A DNA stretch of 28,597 nucleotides from Sperchopsis tessellata. Taxonomy: Eukaryota; Arthropoda; Insecta; Coleoptera; Hydrophilidae. Of the stretch, positions 18,439-27,918 are shown piece after piece. The translations under genes and the position numbers were made by a program. The stretch covers positions 1 through 28,597 of the forward strand of contig JAWQRN010000542.1 of NCBI GenBank assembly GCA_033557685.1, given 5' to 3'. Positions within the stretch are counted from its first letter, which is position 1. Every line of letters starts with the position of its first letter. Below the pieces are notes generated by a model. It did not search any database, was not told the DNA's origin, and saw only the letters and a program-made list of their open reading frames with translations.

Positions 18439-19053
18439 AGTTTGTCTTGAACAGGGGAACCTGCTTGAAAAGGTAATATGGTATCAAGCATCCAGAGGCT
18501 TTTCCAAAAACAAGGAATTTCTGTTCTTACATGGATTTTCAAATGGTGCCAGCTGCAAGCTAACTGTTGACAATGTCTTCGCCTTCAAAGTGAAAATGGT
18601 TCGTGTCGATAGTCACAGGCTTTATCTCTTTCACAGATTGAATAATAGTGGAAATAAGAGTCCACATCATTTTTGGTACGAAGTTGTCTCGATGGTAAGT
18701 GGTACACCACAATCTTAACGCCGGAATCCTTGAAGATGAATTCTATCTTATTTCGGACCATTTCCCAAATCAGTTGGTTGAATCCACACCCAAGTCTTGA
18801 AATAGCTAATTTCTGATAACCTTATTGTAGGGTGGTCGCTTGCAGCGCACGAAGACAGGATCACATGTCTCGGCAGGTTGGCCGCAGATGAGACTTCCTC
18901 TTCGTGACCAGATAATCAATGAAACGGTCTTGATCACCTATTTGCAGGCCTTGTTGACCACATTCGACTTGGCAATGCTGTTCTTCAAATCCCTGGAATC
19001 ACATGCGGAACTCTTTTCCAATACCCCGGGACAATTTCAAATGGCAATGCCAA
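18439..19053 (-). pseudogene. Macro domain plus CCCH zinc fingers, extra module of Gypsy copy B
   Basis: Minus strand from 19053: HLKLSRGIGKEFRM, FEEQHCQVECG, DQDRFIDYLVTKRKSHLRPT (18930-18880), then LAISRLGCGFNQLIWEMV and FIFKDSGVKIVVYHL, which completes the macro fold. A ten-residue linker leads to CCCH fingers: SYFHYYSICERDKACDYRH (first Cys is Ser; spacing x7-x5-x3), a second with C-x4-C-x3-H (CQQLACSWHH), and a degenerate third (EIPCFWK). Macro motifs match OARD1-type ADP-ribosyl hydrolases; the fingers match the ZC3H11A layout. Compared with copy A this one keeps the macro C-terminus but has in-frame stops and lacks the N-terminal SLAHC stretch. It is bounded 3' by a polypurine tract and an LTR start. 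RT and integrase are absent from this copy. Confidence 0.83.
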
Positions 19054-19059
19054 ATACCC

Positions 19060-19480
19060 CAAATGTACAACACTCTTTATGGAGAAAAGACCAGGTACCT
19101 TATACTCACTATGAGACAGTACCCAACCCAAGCTGTGAGAATATATAACCATCTACCTGTGGACTTGAGAGATATATCAATGAAACTTATTAAAAATAAA
19201 TTAAGAAAGCTCCGTGGAAATGCGTTTTATTCTCTTGTCGAGTTCCTTGCTTGTGTGCCGGATAGACTGTTTGTGCAAACACTCTAATACCTGTGATATT
19301 TACACCTTATTTATATGTTTTTACCTTTTATGTTTATTAGTTTTAGAATATTGCTGATTGTTTTATTTGTATGCATGTTTTCTTTTGTGTTATACATTTA
19401 ATTGTTTTACATTTTTATTCTATTAATTTGTAAATTGACTTGATTTATAGTTTTGTCTACTAAATCAATAAAGTCTATTT
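19060..19480 (+). pseudogene. Non-LTR retrotransposon 3' end (C-terminal tail and 3' UTR)
   Basis: The frame ending at 19287 reads NTLYGEKTRYLILTM, then VRIYNHLPVDLRDI, LIKNKLRKL and NAFYSLVEFL-x15-stop, the usual C-terminal tail of Jockey/CR1-like insect LINEs. The AT-rich 3' UTR carries AATAAA at 19467-19472. The upstream RT is missing, consistent with 5' truncation. The insert separates the macro-CCCH part of Gypsy copy B from its protease part, so it may have inserted into that element. Confidence 0.72.
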
Positions 19481-19560
19481 CTATGTCTTGGAATTGCCTT
19501 AGAAGTTCTAGCACTAGTTTTTTTTCTGTTGATGATAAATTCTTTAGATATATATATATA

Positions 19561-19735
19561 ACCAGGGCACGAGTTAGTCGGGGTGTTAGAGCGGTGTCTT
19601 TTGCTTGTGGTGGTTAAACAGGCTTCTACGTGGCCAGTACTTCGATGGGTGACCTTGCTTACTTGTACGAGGGGGAGTTTACCCCAATACAAAGGACCTG
19701 GGCCAAGGTGTGTGGTATGGACACTTTTTTTTTAA
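19561..19735 (+). mobile_element. 5S-rRNA-like SINE (SINE3-type promoter)
   Basis: Contains GTTAAACAGG (19613-19622) and AGTACTTCGATGGGTGACC (19636-19654), near matches to the A and C boxes of the 5S rRNA internal promoter. The 23-base start-to-start spacing is the same as in 5S rRNA genes. Upstream of the A box there is no 5S similarity, and the 3' end is unrelated. It ends in a run of nine T (19725-19733), which would terminate Pol III. (TA)n runs flank it on both sides. A 5S pseudogene is possible, but a SINE head is more likely. Confidence 0.7.
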
Positions 19736-19784
19736 AAAAATATATACATAATCTAGGTTTTCCATTTATGTGCACTGCATCTTA

Positions 19785-20370
19785 TTCATATTAGGCAACG
19801 GAGACGACTGGCTCTAGAGTTCCCAATACTTTTCCTTTATTTATATTTATAGGAAACCCGTTGGTGTTCAAGATACGAACTAAAATTACATCTTGGCACT
19901 TAACTAGGGCACTTCCTACCAGAATTTCTTTCCTTATTAGATTTTCCATATACGATTCAGTAAGACCCAACCGGCATTTCATTTCGTCTTACCTTGGATT
20001 ATTTGTTCAGTCACAGCCGGGATCGTGACGTCATCGGTAAGTAGGAGGCCCACACTGGTTAAATTAGACCCAGGAAGGCCCAGACTCACTTCTTCATTTC
20101 TTATTTTCAGTAGCCTCTCCTTCACATCAATACTAGCTCCATGAAGGCTCATAAAATCCAACTCGAGGATTGCATCATCAACTATGTCCGCCACAATTGA
20201 ACCATGGAATAGCTTCCCAGGGTTATGGAAGTCTACACACTTCCATGAACTAAAATTTTATCACCACTAGCTGTTTAAACGTGAAGGTTTGTAACCTATT
20301 CAAGACTCTTGGTTCACCTAATATGTTCTGCCTACTGAACTATAGGCTGGTGTGTCTATTGTGAACTGGC
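19785..20370 (-). pseudogene. Gypsy copy B protease and linker remnant
   Basis: Minus strand: CQFTIDTPAYSSVGRT (active-site strand, DTG changed to DTP at 20356-20348), then VADIVDDAILELDFMSLHGA (ILG strand with Gly to Glu), VGLLLTDDVTIPAVTEQIIQ, and after a stop CRLGLTESYMENL, ILVGSALVKCQDVILVRI and NKGKVLGTLEPV. It corresponds to 6883-7393 of copy A with the same segment order. The retropepsin would mature the Gag-Pol polyprotein but both key Gly positions are lost. The copy stops at about 19785 before any RT. Confidence 0.85.
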
Positions 20371-20809
20371 ACTTCTTCTTCCCGATACTTCCATTAGTAT
20401 CAAGACTTTTCACATGATTCTGTATTCTGGAGGCCTTGTGTTGGCGGTTTTTAGTCCCTGTACCTGGTTTTAGCTGGCGTTTCCAGAGGGCTCGACTCTC
20501 ACTCAACAATTTCTGCAAATGTGCTCCTATAGTATTTCATGTTCTTTAAATTTCGCTTATAGGTACTCACTTCGTTGCGGGACATTCTGGACTGGAAGTA
20601 TTTCAGAGTTTGAAAGGCCATTAGCAAAAGTGTTCACTGCGACTACAGACATGGCAAGTCTGGTGAGTCTATCGATGTTGGCGGCATATTTTTTACAGTG
20701 ATTGCCCACTCTTTCTTATCCGTACTGTTAGTTGAGCTTGGTAAATGGGTTTCAAGTGGTAGTCACAAAACTTGAATTTCGAAGTTTCCTCTGCTGTTCT
20801 TAGGAATAT

Positions 20810-21380
20810 TGTGCAGGACGTACACTGCCTGGCCTTGTAAAGCCTTGGTAAAGTTAATCACCTTATCTGAGTCATCATCCCAGCTAGTGTATTTGGCAGC
20901 CATTTTGAACTGAGTCTTAAAAACTGTTCATAAACATTTCCATCAAGTTAGGGCAACTTTATCCTCTGGCAGTCGGTGGTAATGCAATAGTGAATGGTTT
21001 CTTTGTGAACTTTTCAATGTCGCCTTTCAAGGTTTCATGCTCTTCATTGAGGGTTTATATTTTATTTTCAGCTTTTCATTTTTATGATCTATCATTATTG
21101 AATTTTCTTGATTTCCAAATTTCAACATTCTAGAATTTTCTTGAAACAATCTGAAATGTTCTTCTAGTTTAGTCTACTTTCTAATATTCTAGAATTTTCT
21201 TCGTTCTTTCTAGAACTTTGTCTAGCTTGTGCTCTATTTTTGTTTAAAATGCTCTTCTGGAAGTTTCTTCAAGCTTTTGTTCTGTTTTGTCTTCAGTTTT
21301 TCTAGAATTACCAGTTTGTTTTCTAAACTTTTGGAATTTTCTTCCAGCATGTTCTTGAACATTAGCAGAATTTGATTCAT
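20810..21380 (-). pseudogene. Gypsy copy B gag remnant
   Basis: The likely start is ATG 21380-21378 (MNQILLMFKNMLEENS), followed by Lys/Glu-rich repeats with the same aaattctagaa-type DNA word as copy A, probably coiled coil. The conserved block at 20950-20810 reads TQFKMAAKYTSWDDDSDK and LQGQAVYVLHNIP, matching 6370-6482 of copy A. Several stops and shifts interrupt it. Gag would form the particle; no intact zinc knuckle is seen. Confidence 0.75.
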
Positions 21381-21532
21381 ATTTATTGGTTCCTCAGCTT
21401 TCTCTTATGTGTCACCCATTTTCTTAGTTGACCTAGTTTCCATTTATTACACATTTTTTTAACTGTGTAATGTAGTCTGTTAACAATTCTTTATTTATAT
21501 TTTTACTTTATTTAGTAATTTATTTGTTTAAA

Positions 21533-21549
21533 CCGCACACCTGATACCA
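21533..21549 (-). promoter_or_regulatory. Primer-binding site of Gypsy copy B
   Basis: Minus strand TGGTATCAGGTGTGCGG, one base after the LTR terminus CATTACA (21557-21551). It matches 13 of about 16 positions of a tRNA-Leu type primer site by eye. Confidence 0.65.
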
Positions 21550-21550
21550 C

Positions 21551-21845
21551 TGTAATGATTTAGCGGGTTCACAAATAACTGTTTAACAAGTTTAAAATGT
21601 ATTTATTTTAAAATATTTAGTTTACATTTAACACAATGATAAATTATACAACTCTATTATAAAGGTTATATATATTGCCATGCAACTGTGATTGTGTATC
21701 GACTTTGACTCCGAATCAACTGCCTCTGGTTGTGCCCTCTTTGTTTTTATATTCAGGCGACAGTTTGATAACCTGGAACAACTTACAGCCACCAAGATGG
21801 AGAAGGGAGGAAGCAGTAGGAGCACACAAGGGGATACATAATAAT
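21551..21845 (-). repeat. 5' LTR of Gypsy copy B (right boundary approximate)
   Basis: On the minus strand it contains a TATAAAAA box (near 21750), an AATAAA signal (21607-21602) and the terminal GAACCCGCTAAATCATTACA, matching the LTR end of copy A. The start near 21845 is inferred from the 266-bp LTR of copy A and from a TTATG word there; it is not certain. Confidence 0.65.
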
Positions 21846-22900
21846 AATGACAAAAAAACTATTTAATAGAAAAGAAAATAAGTAACGTTGCAAAAAGAAT
21901 GTATATTAAACTAATGCAATTGAAATTATTAGTTGTAGCGGTAACTAAAATTACTTTAGAGTCCAATATAAAAGAATTGAGTAAAAAAATAAACTAAGTA
22001 TAAAACAACAGCACACAAGATAAAATAATAATGATAGAATGAATAAAATATTTGCAGTAGGTTTATAATAAAAATAAATATGAGCAGATGTTTGGAGATA
22101 ATAAATGAAGTATATTAATGTGCCACTAAGTATGTTATTTAAAATAATGTAAAGTGAGAAAGAAAACTTAACCTAACGAATGAAATATGCTTATGGAGGA
22201 AGGTGTAAAGTAAAAAGGTGATGTGTAGAGTAGGTTTACCTTGTGACCATTGCTGGCTGTGGCGGAACTCGAATGCCCGCTCTGATTTGCGCTCACGGCT
22301 TATAAAGCCTTCCTAATTCGGTAACGCCACTGCAACAGCGCTGATGACGATTTCCGTTGTGGCGAAAATTTATCTCCATAATTTGGAGATTATGTAACAC
22401 CTAGCTCCATAAGCAAATTTCAGTGTTTCCATTGAGACAGGAACGAAATTGACACACGTGTGTCGGTCATCAACTAAAGCCTAATTAATGGGGGTAATAA
22501 GTTCTACTTGAAAGATCTAGAAGCCACTCCTGGCTTCTGGATTAAAGCAGACGAGCATCTGCATATGGTCGTGTGACAACTAGATTCTTCTTATTTAAGA
22601 TGTTAATTGAGAAAAGAGTTTCTCATATTAAAAGTGGTAGATTTTTCTTATGCCAAATCCTTATTATAAACATCAGGATGGTATAAGCATATGACCATGG
22701 GGAGATTTCAAAATGAACAAATAGCTCCGCATTGATAATCAGTCTAGTTATTAAAACAAAATTACAAACCATTCACATCACTCAAGTGTACCCAAGGTGT
22801 AAATGATCAACAAATAAGATTACTGACCACTCTAATCTTAAAAGTATCCAAACTTATTTACAAAAAAAAATAAATTATTTTTAAACCCATATTTATATTT
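21846..22900. other. Gene-free stretch with one GC-richer patch
   Basis: AT-rich, no gene recognised. The patch 22240-22400 is clearly less AT-rich than its surroundings and contains ggcttataaagcc, a TATAAA word. It may be a fragment of another LTR or promoter, which I could not identify. Confidence 0.4.
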
Positions 22901-22929
22901 TATTATTTATTTTTTTATTTAATATTCAT

Positions 22930-23710
22930 AATCAGCCGTTATTCATCCACTGCTGGACGAAGGCCTCCCCAAGTTCCTTCCACTCATCATGGTTTTGCGT
23001 TCTTCTCATCCATGTAACTCCCAGGTATCTTCTGAGTTCTATGTCCCACTTATCATTTGGTCTTCATCTTGATCATATGTTGTCCCTTGGTTCCCACATG
23101 ATTAATTCCTTTGACTTTCTATTATCTGCTCACCTTCCAAGATGTCCTGCCCATTCCAACTTTTGCGTCTTTACTGTCCCTATAACATCCCTGACCTTAC
23201 TCTGACATCTTATCTTATCGTCTTATATCACTAATTCTCAAATCCATCACGTATCACTCAATATTTCTTTGCGTTGTTTGGAGCTTCTGTGTATTGAAGC
23301 CTTTAATGTCCGCGTCTCACTAGCATACGTCGTCACAGGCAAATCATACTGATCAAAAACTCTGCGTTTTGAAATACAAAGGCATCTACGACTTAAATAT
23401 GTTGCTTAGATGTCCAGTTGAACTCCATGCAAGCTTTGTTATTCACACTATCTCTAAAGAAATATCTCCATTAATTATTATGAACTCATTAAGCATAACT
23501 TTCGTTTTACTAAGATTCATCCTAAGGCCTACATCCAGAACTTTTAGAATCCAGATCAATCGTTCTTTCTTGGTGCTCTTCGATAGTGTGTGCAAATAAC
23601 TCGATATCATGTGCAAATCTCAATATATATATACTTTGCTTGTGAGAGGTGATGACAATATAATAAGACTTGATTGGTATCATAAAATAACATCTCCAGG
23701 GAGATACATT
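22930..23710 (-). pseudogene. RTE-like non-LTR retrotransposon 3' end
   Basis: Minus strand from about 23625: LRFAHDIELFAHTIEEHQER (RT box with FAHD instead of [YF]ADD), MNLSKTKVMLNEFIING, then broken frames, and the C-terminus YLGVTWMRRTQNHDEWKELG followed by EAFVQQWMNNG (near 22935). This W-x-LGEAFVQQW ending is typical of RTE-type and related insect LINEs. It is 5' truncated and dead, with an AT-rich simple-sequence flank at 22860-22920. Confidence 0.82.
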
Positions 23711-23749
23711 AACTATATGTCTTACCATCCAATGAAGCAAAAACTAAAT

Positions 23750-24415
23750 TTAGTTGTGGCGTAGAAAAATCGTATAGACATTATCTCTCATCCTGTCTAT
23801 AAATATAAGAACCTTAACCTCCTTTATGACATTCTTATAAGAAATAACTATCCCAAAGGACTCCTAAAAACCTTGTTTTTTTTCAGTCTCACTTAAAAAA
23901 GCTTGAACACTGAAAATAATAACACTAATCAAATTAAAAAGGTCTACACGAAACCGTATATTAATGAATTACACCTAGGTTAAAAAAGCTGTTTGACTGT
24001 TATGATGTAGTGATAGCAAGTCGGAACCTAATTAGGGTCGGGGATTTATTTAGCAAAGTTAAAGACAACTCCAAAAAAGACCTTAAGTAACGTACTTTAC
24101 TTCATTCCCTGTCAAGATTGTCATTTAATACATGTAGGACAAACCATGCAAAAGATGATTTGAAGGATATATCTACACAGATCTGATATCATAAAAAAGC
24201 CTAGAGCATGCACCCTATCCCTTCATGCTAGTACTAAAAAACACAATCTTGATTTTGAAAATTTTAAAATCCTGGAACAGGAATCAAATCCGGTAAAAAG
24301 AAATTTTCTGGAGATGTTCCATATACAGACATCGATTGGTGAGACCATAAACTTCAGGATGGATACACAGGGTCTCAGTAATATCTACTCCTTTTTAATA
24401 AATAATTTTAAGTAA
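23750..24415 (+). pseudogene. Penelope-like element C-terminus with GIY-YIG endonuclease
   Basis: Reads, with shifts, NLLYDILIRNNYPKGLLK, KVYTKPYINEL, CYDVVIASRNLIRVGDLF, then LYFIPCQDCHLIHVGQT (the GIY-x-IPC-x-C-YIGQT core of Penelope endonucleases), LHRSDIIKK, SLHASTKKHNLDFENFKI, ESNPVKRNFLEMFHIQTS and NFRMDTQGLSNIYS. It stops at TAA 24413-24415. The endonuclease would nick target DNA to start integration. An in-frame TGA follows QKMI. The RT half is absent here. Confidence 0.87.
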
Positions 24416-24432
24416 CTTCCCTCCCAGTATAG

Positions 24433-24472
24433 TGTTAATGTTTCCTGACAGATGTATCAGAACATGCTATGT
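24433..24472 (-). mobile_element. Hammerhead-like motif after the Penelope C-terminus
   Basis: Minus strand: TTCTGATACATCTGTCAGGAAACATTAACAC. The CTGATA, short stem and GAAAC order resembles a decayed minimal hammerhead ribozyme. It lies 18 bases after a Penelope stop codon, where such terminal-repeat sequences belong. Box positions differ from consensus, so activity is unlikely. Confidence 0.35.
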
Positions 24473-24831
24473 ATGTCGTTGGCTGTGTTACCTGATCTTT
24501 TAAATATATAGTTTTCTGCTTTTTACAGTAGTATTATTTATTGCCATGATAAGTCAAAAAGTTGGTTGTTTTCTTGAGCATAGAAAAAATACCATTTGCA
24601 TTAAATATGTCAGGCGACTATGTTGTGAAATTACAAATAAAATAATATTTATGCTTCCATTGAGTGAATTTGAATGTTTTTAGAGGCTATCTGAACCCAG
24701 AATAATTAGTGGTATGTAGCATATTATTGTTTAGCTTAATCTTGATACTAATTAACAACTTTGAATTTGTAGATTTGAAATAAAATAAAACCTTAGAAAT
24801 ATTAATAGATTCAAAAGTTCATCAAATTCAA

Positions 24832-24873
24832 TTATAGATAGATAGATATATATATGTATATATATATTTATAT
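24832..24873 (+). repeat. Microsatellite (GATA/TA)n
   Basis: agatagatagatatatatatgtatatatatattta type simple sequence. No other function is visible. Confidence 0.85.
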
Positions 24874-25241
24874 GCAAAATTATGTTCCATAGTCTTAAGA
24901 AATGATTAAATGTCCAAAAATAAAGAAAAACATTCCTATAAACATTTGTATTCAAATTCTTCGTTTTCCGTCTGAATGTTTTTTGTTTTTCAATTTCAAA
25001 AAAATTAGTCACGTAATTTTCACTACAAATACCATACGTGATAAGAATAGTAGCAGGTCAAATTTTATTTTCTACACTGTGTATTGCTTTTCAATTAGCA
25101 CTCGAAGAAATTAACATTGATAAATCAATGAACTCTCATCAATTGTTGGCAAGCAATGATCGGCCAATTCTTATCATTTGCGGTATTATTCCCTATAATA
25201 AACTAAAATAAAACAACTGTTAAGTTTTAATTTATTTACAG

Positions 25242-25420
25242 TAAAAGTAAAATGGGGCAAGGAAACTTATCCTGACATAGAGATTAACACAGATGAGCCA
25301 CCAATGTTGTTTAAAGCCCAACTATTTGCATTGACTGGTGTACAACCTGAACGACAAAAAGTAATGGTAAAGGGTGTCACACTTAAAGATTCAGACTGGG
25401 ACAATTTTAAATTGAAAGAT
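25242..25420 (+). CDS. Usp14: Usp14 exon 2 (ubiquitin-like domain)
   Basis: 179 nt; acceptor TTTACAG before 25242, donor GTAAGT at 25421; it ends in phase 0. It encodes VKVKWGKETYPDIEINTDEP, then FKAQLFALTGVQPERQKVMV and DSDWDNFKLKD. This is the N-terminal ubiquitin-like domain through which USP14 binds the 19S proteasome regulatory particle (Rpn1). The match to animal USP14 is close throughout and no disabling change is seen. Confidence 0.95.
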
Positions 25421-25533
25421 GTAAGTAAAAATATTTTTATATCTATATCATTATGGTATAAGGAAATATGATTACATGGTTGTAAAAATGAAAAGCTTTT
25501 TTCTGTTAATAGTGCATTTATATTTATTTGTAG

Positions 25534-25641
25534 GGCATTACAATATTGTTAATGGGTAGCAAAGAAGAAGATGTTCCTGTGGAACCTGTGGAAAAGACCC
25601 TTTTTGTAGAGGATATGAATGAGAGTGAATTAGCTTCCGCA
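25534..25641 (+). CDS. Usp14: Usp14 exon 3 (end of Ubl and linker)
   Basis: 108 nt, 36 codons, phase 0 on both sides; acceptor TTATTTGTAG, donor GTAAGT. It encodes GITILLMGSKEEDVPVEPVE, then KTLFVEDMNESELASA. This completes the ubiquitin-like fold (ITILLMGS) and gives the acidic linker to the protease domain. The KTLFVEDM-type stretch is conserved in USP14. Confidence 0.94.
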
Positions 25642-25847
25642 GTAAGTATTATTACTGTATTCTGTAGGATGTAGATATTTTGAGTTATTTACTTAGGCTA
25701 TTAAAGTATTTAAAATATTTGAGTAATTCGATACAAGTAGTAAATTAAAGGTGTCCTCAGCATTTCTTTTACACATAATATTTAAGTTAGTATTCTTCAC
25801 CGATTTATTTAAAAAATTCGTATAACTTATGTTATAATTATTTTCAG

Positions 25848-25962
25848 CTCGATTTACCTGCAGGTCTGACAAATTTAGGAAATACATGCTACATGAATGC
25901 TACAGTACAGTGTTTGAAAACTGTCCCAGAACTTCGGGTGGCTTTGCAATCATATCAAGGAG
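25848..25962 (+). CDS. Usp14: Usp14 exon 4 (catalytic cysteine box)
   Basis: 115 nt; acceptor TTATTTTCAG, donor GTATTA at 25963; phase 1 at its end. It encodes LDLPAGLTNLGNTCYMNATV, then QCLKTVPELRVALQSYQGG. The Cys of GNTCYMN is residue 115 of the assembled protein, the nucleophile of the USP (peptidase C19) family. This box opens the protease domain that trims ubiquitin chains from proteasome-bound substrates. Confidence 0.95.
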
Positions 25963-27135
25963 GTATTATATTTTTATATATACAATAAATTTGTACAAAT
26001 AATAATAATAGTATTTTTTGTTAATTCTACTATATTATGTTTCTCTTCTCAAAAATTTGGTAATTAGTATGATAGATTAAATCATCAGAAATGTAGGTAA
26101 TTCCCAAATTTATATAAGAATGTCCCAGAGCGAAAATAACAAAATTTGAGAATTTCCAACTTGTTAATTTCAAGTTTTTGTTTTTTCACTGTTTCAGGTG
26201 TCATCATATTAAGTTTTCAATTCTTTTTCCTTGGTAATATCCTTACTCTATTTCAAAACTATTTTTCGTTGTGCTTACATTAACTCTGATATAATATTAT
26301 TAACTCTACAATTCAATTCTTGTCTTATAATTTTCTAATAACGACTTCTTTTCACTTATTTTATATTAATATACTGTGGTTCTATAACAAATGACATTAT
26401 ATTATTACTGAATTTGCATGGCCCTCATCTGACCTACAATTAATTTTGCCATTGATATTCCAGCTTTGCAATATTGTTATTATAAACTTATTCTTCTCAT
26501 GAATCAAACCACTTATTTGTAGTGACAAACAATTCTTCATATCTGGAAAAAACTGTACCATGCAAGTATTTTTTCAATTTTGGAAATAGTCGCTACATTA
26601 CAAATCTATGTAATAAATTTAAACCATTTATGTAATAATATAATAATTATATAGATAATAGAATAAACACAAAAATAATTCGCTTACTTCAAATGGAATT
26701 GGGACTTATATTGGCTTCTAATGACCAACAATTTTTCCGCACATTCAACCACATTAGAGACAACACCAGCTCAAAGTCTATTGCTAGTAAAATCTCAGAA
26801 CACTCGAGCATAGGCAGTCCAATACGTTAATCATATTAAAACTGAACCACTATAATTATGTTTTAATTTAGACAAAATTTAAAAAGCAATAACAAAATAT
26901 GTTTAAGTACTAGATCTACAAAGTAAACTCACTATTCATACCATAATCTTTATTTTTGTTTTAAAAGTAAACACCACTTATATTTAAAAAAATCCGGAAT
27001 TAAATTATTGTACAAATGCCGCCAATAAGAAAGGAATGTTAAAAAATTTATAATTTATGAATTATATGGAGAGTGTTCGAACATTTGGAAAAGACTTAAT
27101 AATCTAACAGACTAAATGAGATGATCTAATTTCAG

Positions 27136-27311
27136 GTGTAGCAACTGCAGGCGGAGTTGTCCCATCTCAATCAATTACAGCAGCTCTTCGAGATCTTTAT
27201 ACAAGCATGGATAAAGGAAGTACTGTACCTCCCATTGTGTTATTACAAGTGCTTCATATGACTTTCCCTAGGTTTGCAGAAAAAAGTGAACATGGGGGCT
27301 TTGCTCAACAG
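27136..27311 (+). CDS. Usp14: Usp14 exon 5
   Basis: 176 nt after a 1.17-kb intron; acceptor AATTTCAG, donor GTACTA at 27312. It encodes VATAGGVVPSQSITAALRDL, then YTSMDKGSTVPPIVLLQVLHM and FPRFAEKSEHGGFAQQ. It ends with the QQ of the conserved QQDANECW motif, which continues in exon 6. Typical of the USP14 catalytic domain. Confidence 0.94.
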
Positions 27312-27367
27312 GTACTACAACAAAACTTTTTTTAATAAATTGTTATATCATTCATTTTCTTTTTGAG

Positions 27368-27682
27368 GATGCAAATGAATGCTGGACAGAAGTTGTGAGA
27401 ATGTTGCAACAAAAATTGCCAGCTAAAGAAAATCTAACTGTAGACAATGCAGAATCCTATAAATCTCTGATTGATCAATATTTTGGAGGCACCTTTGATG
27501 TAGAACTGAAATGTACTGAGGCAGAGGAACCTGTTTCCAAAAGCAAAGAGCAATTTTTACAACTTAGTTGTTTTATATCGCAAGATGTTCGATATATGCA
27601 TTCCGGATTAAGATCAAAAATGCAAGAGACATTAACTAAAATGTCCCCTACTTTAGAAAGAGATGCTCTGTATATGAAAACT
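27368..27682 (+). CDS. Usp14: Usp14 exon 6
   Basis: 315 nt, 105 codons; acceptor TTTCTTTTTGAG, donor GTAAGT. It begins DANECWTEVVRMLQQKL, finishing the QQDANECW box, and continues SLIDQYFGGTFDVELKCTEA, EQFLQLSCFISQDVRYMHSG and SPTLERDALYMKT. Intron 5 is only 56 bp. It covers the finger and palm parts of the protease that contact ubiquitin. Frame and splice sites are intact. Confidence 0.95.
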
Positions 27683-27735
27683 GTAAGTTATTACATTTTC
27701 ATGATGGTGTTGATTTAACTTTTATTTCTTTTTAG

Positions 27736-27918
27736 TCGAAAATAAGTCGATTACCTGCCTATCTAACAATACAATTTGTAAGATTCTATTTCAAGGAAAA
27801 GGAGGCTATTAATGCTAAAATATTAAAAGATGTGAAATTTCCTTTGGACTTTGATGCTTATGAATTATGTGCTTCTGAACTTCAAGAGAAACTTACGCCA
27901 ATGAGAGCTAGATTTAAG
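27736..27918 (+). CDS. Usp14: Usp14 exon 7
   Basis: 183 nt, 61 codons; acceptor TTTCTTTTTAG, donor GTAATT at 27919. It encodes SKISRLPAYLTIQFVRFYFK, NAKILKDVKFPLDFDAYELC and LQEKLTPMRARFK. With the upstream exons this gives 364 residues. About 120-140 more are expected, including the catalytic His box (GHYVSW type) and Asp, in exons beyond the right edge. Confidence 0.95.

Larger units (their letters stand above)
14032..25241 (+). other. Usp14 intron 1 (about 11.2 kb)
   Basis: Donor GTATGT at 14032; acceptor TTATTTACAG ending 25241. Its contents are a non-LTR scrap, a complete nested CAP gene on the same strand, Gypsy copy B in pieces, a non-LTR 3' end, a 5S-like SINE, an RTE tail and a Penelope C-terminus. 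Stretches without any recognised content are 14040-15090, 16050-16640, 17510-18410 and 21850-22860; they are AT-rich. Confidence 0.8.

Noticed and set aside
19610..19735. Functional 5S rRNA gene
   Set aside because: Only the A-to-C box part resembles 5S; the first ~40 bases and the 3' stem do not.
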